A DNA stretch of 64,000 bases from Balanoglossus misakiensis (Eukaryota; Hemichordata): positions 7,006,001 through 7,070,000 of the forward strand of contig CM082587.2 in NCBI GenBank assembly GCA_040954595.2. Reading direction: 5' to 3'. Of this stretch, positions 1 through 13,100 are shown in pieces. The notes beneath the pieces are model-generated. The model was not told where the DNA came from and ran no database searches. It saw only the letters and a program-made list of their open reading frames with translations. Each line of letters begins with the position of its first letter. Position 1 is the first letter of the stretch. The position numbers and the translations under genes were made by a program.

Positions 1-924
1 ATATTTTTGGGCTGGATCCATAGGCCTATGGGCACATGCACATGTACATATAGGTCAAGTTCTAATTTGACAGGAACTACAAGCATGCATGCATTCATGC
101 ATTACCTTGTCAACCTTGTGAGTGGAGCGTTATGGTGTTGCTAGTTGAACAATTCCAGTTGTAGTTGAGTCATAATGACATCACTGACTGTTTCCCTTTC
201 GTAGGGAAGGTTGATTAATAATGTGGGCAATTTCATAAAACCTCTTCAACTTCCAGTTTTAAATTACAAGCGGGGGTGCAGAGGACAAAATGAATTTGAG
301 ATCATTTGGTCATATGATCCGTTTTCTATACACTTCTTCAAATGTAAACCGAAGGCCAGGAAATGTTAATAACTATTATGTCATCTGACAACTCTAAGCC
401 TTGGAGAATCGTGCTCATTTGTGCCGTTGAGTCAGATTTTAGAGCAACACATCTCTGAGACAGCAGGTTACATGTGGGTTTTATGATATAACCTTAAAAG
501 ATTCATCTTAATCTGTTTGAGGACATTTGGTACTGTACTTCTGTCATATGAAGAGTTTAAAATATTTGGCCTCAGTACTGAAACAACTTATTACTGAATT
601 CCATGTATTTGCTGAATTTGTTTGAACCAAGACGCCGACTGAATTACGTGTATTACATGCAAAAAAGGCTGGTGTATTGCATGCTGTTATTGAAAACATG
701 GTAAAATGGATATATGGCTGAAAGTTCAACTTTGTGGTAAATCAAAGCAAACTTGTACAAGAAATCCAGCCAATCGGTAGTGAAATCACCAGTGCGAATG
801 ACCATTGAATTTGATCTACACTCTAGGGTTATCTGTACTACAGGTACCTGAGTTTTCCGTGTTCACAACTATTCATGTGTATCAATCATATAATTGAAAT
901 TGTCACATTTTCATTTCTTTGCAG
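1..924. other. DDR upstream or first-intron sequence
   Basis: AT-rich DNA without a recognisable coding exon. It ends in an acceptor-like tract (TCATTTCTTTGCAG) at 924, so it is more likely the intron before the signal-peptide exon than the promoter itself. Confidence 0.4.
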
Positions 925-3900
925 AGGTGTATGATGAAGACCTGGAGAAGCTGGGAGAGGTGATTCACTGTCCTACACGCATGATATACGAGCAACAGGG
1001 TGACAGAATAACCCCCGGAATGGTTGTTTAAACTGTTCTTCCATCTGTTTGTAGTCTGCGAATATCTTGTAACCATGGAAATGTACCGAGCTAAATACCT
1101 CCAAAAATCGGTGCTGTATCTCTGTACGTTAACATTAGTGTCGGCCGCCATCGATCTCCGTAAGTTCCATCACTTCTATCCTTCATAACTGGACGACAAT
1201 TTTGTTAAATTATAAAAATGTACATTGATTTTGATCAAATCATCAGGGCTATAGTCTGAGTATATTGTGTAAAGGACGGTTTAAAGTTGACTTGTGGTAG
1301 GGGTGTATACGTCATGTCACAGAAGGTAAATCGTAGTGGATCTCAAAGTACTCCATTACTGCTATTTTTCTTTCGCCATTACACATGCACTGACAAATAT
1401 TTTTGTTTCAAACCAGACTCATGTCGTCAACCTCTCGGAATGAACAGCAAAGAGATTACTGACGCTCAGCTGTCAGCCAGTTCCACTCACAGTGAAGAAT
1501 CGTTATCAGCAAGACACAGCAGGTCAGTAGTTATCCGACAACTTTGATGAATTGAATTGACCCATGAACCCCCTGGACTGGAGATTGGTCGATGAAGTTT
1601 GGCTCACAATGTACACCGCTTGGCAAACCAAGACAATTTTCTTGTCAATTATGGACATCGTTATCTGTCTTTCCATTGCAGACTTGGCCACAGTGATGGC
1701 GCAGGGGCGTGGTGCCCTGGCAATCCGGTCAGTAAAGATCACACAGACGAGTACCTGGAAATCAATTTCTTGCGGCTGACCGTCATAAGCATGGTGGCAA
1801 CCCAAGGGCGAGATCACCAAGAAACTGGAGGCAAGGAGTTCTCCAGTCACTTCATGTTCACGTACTTCCGGAGGGCGGAGCCACCCAATGATGGATGGAA
1901 AGAATACCACTACAAGAACTACTACAACCAAACTGTAAGTACCTAAAGATCGGGTTCTGCATTCCTTGGTAATCCTGAAGTTGTAATAAGCATTGGAGTA
2001 GCAAGGGTTTCCTACAGACACGGAAGAAACCCAAAGAAATACGCAATCGAGAAGTCTATGTTGAACATGGATGTGACACGAATGCTGATTGGTCAATGTA
2101 CATTGACAAGATGAGAGTGACACCAACGCTGATTGGTCAATTTACTTTGATATCATGGATGCGACGTCAGAACTGATTGCACGGTTCCTCCCACTTCCTC
2201 ACAGATGCTGTTAGGCAACACCAACCCCAGTGATGCGGTTGCCATAGCGATCAATCCACCAATAATAGCAGAGAGGCTGAGAATACACCCGACCCATCCA
2301 ACCAGTACTCTGCTGTATGTCTGCATGCGGGCCGAAGTCTATGGCTGTCCTTATGAAGGTAAATGCTTACATGTACTTACATGAATAAATGGTAAACACC
2401 GATTATTCATTTTGGCGAGTTTTCCACTCTCATGTCTATAAGTTGTGTGTGGTTGAACGTTGATTCACTATATATCCACATGTAGAATAATATAAACGGT
2501 GTCTTGTATCAAATATAATTAATGGCAAAATGGCAGCGAGAGAGAGACTTTGCCCCTTTAAGACATCGTTTACATGATTGTTAGAGATCATGCAAGTCAT
2601 ATATGGATATTTTGGTTTCAGATCATCTGGTGTCGTATTCCATGCCACAGGGGGGTGTCCACAGCAGTGTTCTACTGGCAGACATGATTTATGACGGCGA
2701 TAAAATGGACGACAACTTGATGGCTGGTTTAGGTCAGCTGACGGACGGACGGTACGGCCATCACGACTTCAACTCCAACGTGGGATTGGGCCTGGGACGG
2801 GGATACGAGTGGGTCGGGTGGAGTCGGGAGAAACACCCCCGCTTGGAGATCGTGTTCCACTTCGACTCCCTTCGCAACTTCTCGGCCGTGACGCTGCACG
2901 TCAACAACCAGTTCGACCGCAGCATCGCCGCGTTCGAGACGCTGACGGCGTGGTTCGGGTCGGAGGTGGGCTCCTACGGACCGCGGCCGCTGGTCCTGAG
3001 GGGGCTCCCGAGTCTGCACCAGGAGGCGAGGAACGTGCGTCTGGACCTGCGGCACAACGTGGGCAAATACGTGAAGTGCGAGTTTGAGTATACCTCCGAG
3101 TGGATTCTGATCAGTGAAGTCAGCTTCGAATCGAGTAAGTGCAACATTGTGTTGTCGCACGGCGTTTCCTCAAAATGTATGTTTTGTAATACAGATTCTG
3201 AGATTGTGGTTGTATTTGGGGAAAAAAAGAGTTCAGATCCACAGGTATCTTTTACTTATGTTGAACAGCGCCCCCTAGAGGCGAAATGAACATTTTTCTT
3301 CACAACAGATGCAATGACTTTTGGATGTGGACTGTCTTGTCTAGATCACAGATGAAATTTTGTTCATCTCATGAAGCTCGCGTATATCTGATAAGACAGC
3401 CTGAGTACAGACAAGTTTGGACCTCTACACAGGGAACTGGGGGTGAAAGGGTTATAATGTATACATTTCCAACGTCGGTTAATTTCATTTTTATGTTAAG
3501 TTTGATTTGAACATTTATTTAATTTGTTTATTTCCTTTATTTTGTGCACAGCTGATGTGAGTGAAAACTACACAGCGCCAACTGTTTTATATCCGTACGT
3601 TCCAAACCCAGTGAGTTTTCCGATATCCACAGAAAAGGGGGAAAGTGGTCGGATTTCTTCCAAACCCAAGGGTTCTCCGGAGATTATTGCACCGCCAGTT
3701 GCAGTTGTCACGGCAACGTACAAACCTACTGATAACGCCAATGGTAAGTCAGCCACAAGGTTATTGCACATTAACTATTGTTTTTCCACACTCAAAAGAA
3801 GGGATAAAGGTAAAGTCTACTTATACAGAGTGCATGAAATATGGAAGGAAGCAAAGGCAGTCCACAATTTGAATGCGTCGAATGAAAAATTTTGCAGAAC

Positions 3901-6900
3901 ATTTGGATTTGACATGAAGTTTGTACACACGAAATTACGCTCATGCGCTTAAAGACGATCATCGACCTTTGAACTGTACTTCTTGGGGATTGTGAAAACA
4001 GAGAACATGACAAAGCCATGAAGACTGAACTTTCATATTTATATTCGATCACTCTTCCCCTCAGACACTGCAGGGGAGTCTGTTGACACAATGAACCCTA
4101 AAGGGCGCTCCAGCAGCCCCCTGATTGGGATACTGGTAGCCATCATCGTCCTCCTGGTGCTCTTCATTGTCATCATCATGCTGTTGCTATGGCGAAAGAG
4201 GATGATGAAACTGGCCAACTCGGCCCCGAATAAAGTGGAGCAGGTGCGCTGCGACCTCACGTCGGTGCAGATCACCAACAATCAGCGAGACAACATCCGC
4301 GACAATCAGCAAGAAAATTTGACCTATGACACGGCGTTGCTGTCGTCTGTCGACGGGCCGGTCTACGACGAACCGTGGGGACAGAATCCGTTTAATCCAC
4401 TGAGGAGGGCTCTGCCAGAACTTCCACAAGGCTCGGAAAATTCTGGTAGGTTTCAGTTTCTGAGTTTTGCTCTGATAGTTGCGGACTGTGACTGAAGTGA
4501 TACGGATCTCAAATACAAATCATTTCGAAATCAACTGAACAAAAACCAACCGTGACTCGTCATAGATTCAAATTAGTATTTGTTGAAAATTCTTTTCATA
4601 CATTCACAGTTCCTCTAAATTAGTCAAGAAACACATTGTCTAAATAGAAATAATGGGATGGAATGTGGTAGTAATTTATACATCCAAGTACTCGCTACTA
4701 GTTAGAACATCCTTAATTGTTGGCTCTTATAAAAATAAATATTTCCCATGATTTTTTTTTTTTGGCAACACACAGGTAGCTCATCTCTGGTCTATGCCGA
4801 ACCAGACATCACCAAATCCACAGGGCACAGCAGATCTAACATACTGCTTCAGCATTACGCCGCAACAGATGTGGTGAGCGCTCTCAACCTACAGGGTGTG
4901 TCGGGTAACAACATCTACTCGGTTCCAACAGCCAGTCTGGAGAAACTGAACAACATCAACACCCCTGTACCGGAAATAGCCTTTGACAAGCTCAATTTCA
5001 AGGAGATTCTGGGAGATGGCCAGTTCGGACAGGTTAGTGTCTTACTTATATGCAATGTAATAGACCTACTCCCGAATAAATTGTCGCGCACAGACTACTG
5101 CAGTGTTCTATGGAAAATAGGCACGGGATTAGTCACATGATAGTGGTATGAATACATACCACTATGTGGGTCGGCGTGTTCATAGGAATACATGTATTTT
5201 ATGGCCATTTTTCTCACATGGTTTTGTTTGTAGCCTGGTACATTCTAATTCCTTGTTTCACCTATTTCATGATGTCAGATTGCCCGAAAATGTTGATATC
5301 TTTTAAATTTTAATCAGCCAAAATTGTTTAAACTTTCACTGAACAGAATTTAAAGGCCATATAGTAATTGATGAAAAAACTACATGAAATTACTATAACA
5401 GTTAACCAGGGAAAAGTTACAAATGTTTGAAAATGGGTAAAAATTTGTATCAACTAATTCTGGGATTAATAGAATCTCACACTCCCATTTTTTACAGGTT
5501 CACTTGTGTGAAATTGAAGGTCTTGAAGATTTAACCGGAAACGAATACGAATGTGATAAAGGCCAGACCACATTGGTGGCTGTCAAGATGCTTCGAAAAA
5601 ATGCTGATAAAAATGCGAGGTAAGTCTTAGAATGAATGGTCTACAGTTGGATAGTGAAGTGTATTAAAAGTAGTTACACATTGTGTATGTGGCATTTTTC
5701 TCCCAGAAATATTGTATTTTTTTTTCAAAGTCATTCCAAACAAAAGATTGGAATGGATCCTGATAACTTTTTGACTTTTCCCCTCAGGTCCGATTTCCAG
5801 AAAGAAGTGAAGATCATGTCTCAGCTGCAACACGACAACATCGTCAAACTGATCGCCGTCAGCACGCGGGAAGAGCCCTGGTGCATGGTGGTGGAGTACA
5901 TGAGCAACGGCGACCTCAATCAGTACCTCTTCGAGAGAGAACTGGACGTGGAAATCAGCGGCGCTTCAAATGCACATCCCATAAGGTACAATCGCCATAA
6001 ATACGAGGTGCTTTTTGCAACCTGTGGGGAAGGTATTAATCAAGCGGCCCCTGCACAAAGATGATAATGTACAAAGTATACAATGTCATCATGAAATAGA
6101 TTCTTAAGAACATTTTGTATGCCAGTGCAAATGACAAAAATTGATTCGAACTCAGTAGGAATCACAGTGTCCGTATCCTGTTTGTTAGAGATCTTAAGTT
6201 GTGTGTACCGTTGGGGGAATTATTCACCTATATCTTTGATTTTGAAACAAAATAACAGAAACATTTTCATATTGATGTACACTGGATTATTTTGTCATTA
6301 CAGTGTAGGCAGCCTGATCTTTCTGGCCACCCAAGTGGCCTCTGGAATGGAGTACTTGTCATCCATGAACTTTGTGCACCGCGACTTGGCTGCCAGGAAT
6401 TGCCTGGTTGGGAATGGTTACTCCATCCGTATCGCTGATTTTGGGATGAGTCGAAGTCTCTACTCGGCCGATTATTATCGTATTGAAGGCAAGGCCATAC
6501 TGCCAATCCGTTGGATGGCTTGGGAGTGTATTCTATATGTGAGTATACTTGTAGCTCATGCTCTTATATCTTTTATCTGCCATATATGTTTGGCAATTGG
6601 AGTTTATCGTACAGGCTGACAAAAGTTTCTGTGTGTCTGTCTGTCTGTATGTATGTCTGTGTGTGTGTTTGTAGGTATCCTTGTATGTATGTATGTATGT
6701 ATGTATGTACATGTAGTTACATTTATATATTTACATGTATGTCCCATCTGTCTGTTCATGGCAAAACTTGGATTTTTTTATAGAAATGGTGAGGTGTGTT
6801 TTGGGCATTATTTCCCCACGTTTTGAAGTAAATTTGTTTGCATATACATGTATTATAACTGAGATATTACACACTGATTTGAATAATCTCCCCAATAGTA

Positions 6901-7268
6901 AAATGCCTACTGATCATCTGCATGGCTCATAACGCTTTCTCTGAACGTTCTCGATCTCATTACAGGGGAAATTCAGCACAGCCAGTGATGTATGGGCACT
7001 GGGAATCACGCTGTGGGAGATCTTCTCCCTGGCCAAGCGCCAGCCGCTCTCCGAGCTCAGCGACCAGCAGGTCATCGACAACAGCGGCCATTACTACCGC
7101 AACAGCGGTTGCCACGTGGTTCCCTCGAAACCCAAACACTGCCCGACGGACGTCTACGAGATCATGAAGCAATGCTGGAGACGGGACGCCAACCTGAGGC
7201 CGACTGCTCATTTCATCCATGACTTCTTCCAGCAGAAAACCATGGGGTACGAACCTGCTGTAGTATAG
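925..7268 (+). CDS. DDR: Discoidin domain receptor tyrosine kinase (DDR1/DDR2-like), 12 coding exons, 932 aa
   Basis: Collagen-activated receptor tyrosine kinase of the plasma membrane. Coding exons: 1075-1159, 1417-1522, 1682-1934, 2205-2358, 2622-3134, 3552-3743, 4065-4445, 4776-5032, 5498-5619, 5788-5985, 6304-6538, 6966-7268; all junctions are GT-AG and in phase. The ATG at 1075 opens a hydrophobic signal peptide; the exon seems to begin at an acceptor at 925, so a 5' UTR exon may lie upstream. Residues about 30-190 are an F5/8C discoidin domain (CRQPLGM near its start), 200-370 the discoidin-like domain (YEWVGWS), about 454-476 the membrane helix. The cytoplasmic stretch has YDEP and YAEP, possible SH2-docking tyrosines. 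Kinase: GDGQFGQ 641-647, VAVK Lys677, HRD 779-781, DFG 799-801, and the DDR-type YxxxYY activation-loop motif at 807-812. All catalytic residues are present, so it should be active. Vertebrate DDR1 versus DDR2 cannot be assigned; one pre-duplication gene is likely. Confidence 0.95.
2385..2562. mobile_element. Half copy of the long-inverted-repeat element, DDR intron 4
   Basis: Matches the right half of the 54267-54622 element, including GTTGATTCACTATATATCC, GGTGTCTTGTATCAAA and the GCAGCGAGAGAGAGA end. The other arm is missing. It ends about 60 bp before DDR exon 5. Confidence 0.7.
3797..3972 (+). repeat. Dispersed repeat family R3, copy 1 (DDR intron 6)
   Basis: Shares TGAAATATGGAAGGAAGC and AAGGCAGTCCAC with copies at 26.7 and 63.5 kb. 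It reads [20 protein letters not shown] in one frame, but nucleotide identity alone explains that. Confidence 0.65.
6625..6712 (+). repeat. TGTC/TGTA-type microsatellite in the last DDR intron
   Basis: Runs of TGTC, GTGT and (ATGT)n. Simple repeat. Confidence 0.8.
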
Positions 7269-9625
7269 TAGACCCGCCTAGGCGCCGGTGAGGGAGTTCA
7301 GAGTTCAATACCTCAAAATTAATTTTTGACTTCCTCCCCCACCAAATGTGCATGGTTCAATCATAGTCATCACTTGTACCAGATTTCAGTGTGACATTAA
7401 CGACATTACCATAGCAACAGTTGCTATTCTGGTATTGTTACACTATGGAATCATTACTTATAGTTTTAGTGTATGCTATTGAAATATTCATGCAAATTTC
7501 AAAATGATTTTAATAGTCCTTTTCATGACATACTGTATTTTCTTACACTTTCTATGAATTTTTACTTTGAATTAAATACTACCATTTTATCATTATTTCT
7601 GCACATTTTTACACTTTCACTTGCTGGCCTTGTGAAAGTTTAACTTTTTAAATAAGTTTTTTTTTTCTTCAATGAAATTTGTTTACTGTTTGGGATGTTC
7701 GCTAGGATATTGCTGGCACATCTCTCTGTATACTTTTTACAAATGAGATTCATTGACTTTCCATCAAAGGTCATGGATGCTTGGCAGATGTAAAGAAAAT
7801 TATATGCTAATATTATGCAAAATAAGTTAATTTGCATAAACCATTTGTTCTCATGCTTTTTGATATACTTGTACATGTAATACACCATAATGTATTTTGG
7901 AACTGATTTTCTTCCATTGAGATTATGTGCCAATGATTATTTCACTTGAACTTTTTTTGCTGTTTATTAACTTGACCAATGGTGCTGTCACAGTAAATCT
8001 TTGTTCCCCAAGAAACTAGGGTTAAGAGTCTTAATCAAAATGGTTCAGCTTTACACAAAGTCTGGACACAAAGACTATCACAAAACATTGTACTTCCTGG
8101 TGATTTTGGATTTTGGAATCATGAGATTTTTTCAACAAGGGTAATTTCAATGCCAGTTCTGAGTGGTTACCTCAGTACAGTTAGCATAAAGAATTATATT
8201 TGCGTGAAAAATATATATTGAACCTGCCAACAACAGTCTGTGCTATGAAGTACAATATCAGAGTTGGGAAAAAGAGCTTTATTGACAGTCAGTGTTGGCT
8301 GTCTGTCTTCCTCTCTGAAGCAGGTGAATTTCCCAGTATTTGCTGTACTGCTTTTTTTCATAAGACCACCTTTGATTGGTTGATGGCAGTCATTATGCAC
8401 AGGTTTGAGTCTTACGAGCCAATGGCGTCAGTTCTTTGTGAATGTATCAAGTCATTCTGAAATACATTTAAGAGATCCAATAGGGGTATATTATGTATTA
8501 TAGATATTTTGTGCACTGTGCCAATGTCTACACTATAGTCAATATATTGTACATTTGTATATCTATGTGTTCCTGTGTCAATTCTCTTGATATGTTTTGA
8601 ACGGTAATGCAACCTAACCAAAAATCTTATGGATACTGACAGGAAACACCCTCAGAAAAGAAACCTTTTCTGATCCTCTGCTTAGGGACAGTTCTACATT
8701 ATTTTTCACACTCTTGGTTAAGGTACAGATTTATTTTGTAAGATAAAGTAACAATAGTCTCAGAGACCAAGATTCTAATGATCAAGGTGTGTACATTTCT
8801 TGTCATATATTTTCTCAAACTTAAACAGATAATGCACTTTGTAATTATTAATGTGGTAAACATTGTTCTTTACTTGTATCTTTTTGGCTTGCAGTCTAAC
8901 TGTAGTTGTTTATACTATTAAATATAAAGTGGAATATATTAGATGTCACTTTTTTCTTAAGCTTGTTTTCTCACCTTCTATGTATAGCAGTGAGGATAAA
9001 TAGAAAATATATCTTGTAAATGTTGCATTTGACTATTAAACTACGTAAAAAAAGACTTTTAATTTTGTAGTACTGTAGTAAGAGTTATTTTATTTCATGT
9101 AAAGTTTCATGCACACTGGTTTATATTATTTTTAAGAGTGTTTCGAGTCCATTTTTTATTCTTGCTTGATTTGGCATTTTTGTCTCATATTTGAATTTCA
9201 CTTGCACGCAGCTAGTTTCATCAACAGGATCAGCTGTAAAACATTTTACAGGTTATGATAACGCGTCATTACATGTTCACAAACAACATCCAATCAAAGT
9301 TTATCATATCATGCAGCTGTGACAATTCAGTGTAGAAAACTTTTTCCTTCAGAATCGAGATGTGAAAATTTTGGATTTCCATTTTGAAGTGGTACAGTTT
9401 GTTTGTTTATTTACATTACTCGTAGAACGCGCGAGTTTTGATTGGATGAGTTTAAACATGGATGTTCCGTTAAAAGAAGGCACAGTGTATTCAACGGGCA
9501 ATTTTTGTTAATTTACTAGCGAGTCATGAGGGTCTTATTCCAGCATTATGTCCTTGTTGTAGTTACGTGCATTTTTATTTTTAAAGAAATAAAAAAGAAA
9601 TTTCACGCATTGAAGATTATTCAAG
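7269..9625 (+). other. 3' UTR of the DDR gene with poly(A) signal
   Basis: AT-rich sequence after the DDR stop codon without a credible ORF. AATAAA occurs at 9588-9593, followed by GT-rich sequence near 9630, so cleavage near 9610-9625 is plausible. ATTAAA-type signals near 8918 and 9032 could give shorter transcripts. The extent is inferred, as no transcript data are available. Confidence 0.5.
9574..9593. terminator. Back-to-back poly(A) signals for two convergent genes
   Basis: TTTATT at 9574-9579 is AATAAA on the - strand, and AATAAA lies at 9588-9593 on the + strand. The two hexamers are 8 bp apart and point in opposite directions, one for DDR (+) and one for the STAND/TPR gene (-). Confidence 0.5.
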
Positions 9626-10028
9626 TATATTTGGTGTGTTCATTTCTTTTACTATCCCGGACCTAGACAAGCTTCAATAGGGGCTGTAACTTTTGACCAG
9701 ATGTATTGTTGCCAACTGATGAATGAAAGTCAAACCTTTAGTTCTCAGTGGCAATAATCTATGTATGTAAATTAATCTTCGCCATGTGGGTAACTACACA
9801 TCCAAGGTGTGAACTCGCCCACATGGTGTGCTAAATTTCTCACGCTCACTACGTTAGGTGTGTGACATGGTACTTTCCCCATTACGACGTGACCTCATGT
9901 TATGCAAGACTGTGTTGACAAGTCACAGTGAGTGAACATGCTTCAGAAACTAGATAGTACATGTACGGTACTAGAAGCTGTAACGAATGTGCAGAACACA
10001 CTGATGTAATTATCGCAAGTTACAGCGT
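9626..10028. other. Intergenic spacer between convergent DDR and STAND/TPR genes
   Basis: About 400 bp with no ORF or RNA gene that I recognise. Part may be 3' UTR of the - strand STAND/TPR gene. Confidence 0.4.
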
Positions 10029-10139
10029 GTGACCCTTTCACACACACACCCCCCCCCCCCCCCATATTCCTATATGTGGGCTCACCCACACCACTGAAAA
10101 CAATGGGACTGGACCACAATGAGGTTTGAAGGGGTCAAA
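10029..10139. mobile_element. CCCTTTCACC-family element copy overlapping a stop codon
   Basis: Left end GACCCTTTCACAC with a C-run, core AAACAATGGGACTGGACC, right end GAAGGGGTC. The right end covers the TGA stop (10137-10135) of the STAND/TPR gene. Confidence 0.5.
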
Positions 10140-13100
10140 ACTGCTCCTCCAGCTTCTCTATTTTCCTTTCAACCAACACCACCCGACTGTGTTGATTCAA
10201 TTTCTCGAGCAATTCTTTCACCCGGCTGAATTCCTGAAGACTTTTCTGTCGGGTGACCGCTGCGTTTTCGCCGTCTCCCATTCTGCGGTAAGTCTCCGCC
10301 AGGCAACTTAGGGACTCCGCGATCCCATCATTGGTCGGCTGCTGGGCCAGGACCACCTGTCTGAGTTCCGCAGCTTCGCTGAACGCCTCCTTAGCTTCCT
10401 GGAGTTTGTTAGCCCGCAGCAGGACCTCTCCCATTTGTTGGAGCGTCCCGGCGGTCGACGTGTGCGTTCCCAGCCTTTTCCGGCGTATTTGAAGAGCGCG
10501 CCTGAAGCACTCCTCGGACTTCTCGTAGTCATGGACCCCGGCGTAGAGTTTGGCGCGGTTGTTGAAAATCAGCGACGTGTCGTGATGCTCCAATCCCATG
10601 GCTTCCCTCATCTCGTACGCCTCATCCAACATCACCAAAGCCTTCTTCACGTTTCCACGCTTGCCGTACTCCATGGCGACGTTGTTCAGAGATATGACCA
10701 CATCGTTGGTCGGGTTCTTGTTGAAACGTTTCTTGGTCGCCAGTCCCAGTTTGAATTGCTTGAAGGCCTTGTCGCCGTCACCAATCTGATTGTAGTACAG
10801 CCCAAGACAATTCTGCGACGCACCTAGTGTCGGGTGATCGCCAAAGATTTTACCTTTTATCTCGTAGGACTCAGTATGGTGTATGTAGGCCTTGTCGTAC
10901 TCGCCTGTAGAGAACAAAGGCAAGTCAATATTACTTGTACTATCAGCACTAGAGGGCGCAATGACAACACCCAGTGAAGTACTGGTAGCAAGACAAGATT
11001 TGCTGCATGTGTATACACAACTTACAAGGATGAAGCTGTACCTACCTACATAGGTGTACACTATGGCCATTCTGGACATCGTAGCGGCCGTGTCTTTGTG
11101 GGGTATCATCTTCAGCCTTTTCTGCATGTCAAGGGCTATATGGAAATACCTGCAAAAGTATCATAGAATAGTCCGTGAGAAGCAGATAACTTGTCAGCTC
11201 GATGGTGCAGGTGTAGGATCGTTGGTTGCATCATGTGTTTGCAGGGACCATGTGGTGAAATACAGAGGTGAATCCATTCCCCTTCTTACCTGAGCGCTTT
11301 CCTTTCCTCTCCCTGCATATGTAAATTCCATCCTACGCTGGAATACAACCTTGCCAGGCGTTCACTGTCACCAAGAGGTTTTAACAATTCGATGGCTTCC
11401 TTGTAGCTCTCATAGGCCTCTTGCCAATTCCCTAATACAATACAATACAATACATTACAATACAATATTAAACACCGTTGCAAGATTACTACAATGTCTT
11501 GATGTAGATATTGTGTTGTGTCTATTTTGTTTTCATAGATGTATGGATACTACTGTCACAGTGTAATGTTTAACTGTTTGCAAAATGTAAGAACTACATG
11601 TACATATGATAACCCTAAATTCCTCCTATGTTTCATTTTCCTTTCATTGCTGTGAAGTTGGCACCATGTGTTCTGGAGACTAGCCCAGTACGTTGAAGGG
11701 TGTCAAACAGTTTGAGTGATTCTATTAACAAATAAAATAACTGGTCATGAAAAGGTATAATTTTTACCCATTTCCTGTGGCATGTATCAGAAGAATTAAT
11801 GGTACAATAAAGGTCATCCCTCATTATTTTCAAGTGAATTTGAAAAATCATGTGAATAAGTAACTTTTACCTCTGATTTGGTTCAGGGCCTGGCCGTAGC
11901 AATGAAGCATCACGGCACAGTCGACGTCATTTCCGTTCATGCGGGCGGAGTTCACACACGCCGTGTAGAATTCCACGGAGCCGCTGGTGGACAAAAAATC
12001 GATCAGGATGTACTCCCCGTGCTTCGCCGCCTCCATGATGGCGCGGTAACGGTCGGGCCGGCAGTGCATGGCCTCGCTCAGGAACTTCTCGATGTTCCGC
12101 ACCTCCACGCTCAGCAACGGCAGCGTGTTCCTGCCGTCGCGGTCGATCTTCGCCGACATCTCGTCCAGGAGGCGCGCGAAGAAGCCGCAGAAGCCGTCGC
12201 GCACCAGGTGCTCGTCGCGCAGATGCGAGAAATGATCGCGGATGACTAATCGCACGAACGGGTGCAAGTCGTATCGTTTAGTCTCCAGCATGCCGTCCAC
12301 GAAGCCGTCCACCAACCAACGTCTCGCCAGCGGCCGCAAGACGTCTTGCTTCACGAATCCCGTCGTGGCCTTCCCGGTGACGGCCGCCGCTAACTCCGCA
12401 CCGAAAGACCCCGGAATGTACTCCAGCTCGGCGGAGTGTTCCTTGAGGATGCCGGACAGCTTGTCCACGGATGCGCGGATCACGGCAACTGGCTGTTCCT
12501 CAAAGAAAACGCCGCCGTCGACTTCAGTGCAGAACTGCTCGGCCGTGTAATCCCCGTCGCGGATTGCCGCGCCCGCCATGATCAACGGCTTCGGAAGTCC
12601 CCCGCACATTGCCGCGATGCCTTTCCGGTGTTTCCGGTCGATCATTCCCGGAGCCACTGATTCCAGAAGCTCTTCCGCGTCTTTCCGTACGAGCGGTTTC
12701 AGTTCGCACGTGTGCTCTAACGGCTGCTTGAAAAAAAATGTGAACTTCACCCTGGTCGTGATGATCAGATGGACATAACCAGAATCGATTTCAATGATAC
12801 CTTTGCATAATTCCATGAAGTCTGTCTGCATCTTTGAGCTGGTGTTCGCTGATGAAACATCTTCCGCATTGTCCAGGATGATGAAATAATATTCCTGAAG
12901 GTTCTTCACAGTTTTCATCAGACTGTGTAAGCTGACTTCGTATTGACCACTCACCTGTTGATGATTCCCTTGTTGGCCAATCAAAGCTGGGTTTAATGGC
13001 CCTGTGTTGGAATCTTGATGAGACGGAACCATCGGTTGGCTGTTTCCAAACTCTGACCAGTGTGCACCACCATCATGCGATTGGTCGAACTGAACCCTCC

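Noticed and set aside
2070-2160. Near-duplicate GCTGATTGGTCAAT segments in DDR intron 3
   Set aside because: A degenerate two-copy tandem repeat; the CCAAT-like motif inside an intron is not enough for a regulatory call.
2729-3160. - strand and second-frame + strand ORFs over DDR exon 5
   Set aside because: Shadows of the GC-rich discoidin-like exon, whose own frame matches the family.
3524-3952. Continuous 142-aa ORF past the DDR exon at 3743
   Set aside because: A GTAAGT donor and the phase of the next exon end the coding part at 3743; the rest is intron with a repeat copy.
10435-12778. Several + strand ORFs over the STAND/TPR gene
   Set aside because: Opposite-strand shadows; the - strand frame carries the P-loop, Walker B, GLPL and TPR motifs.
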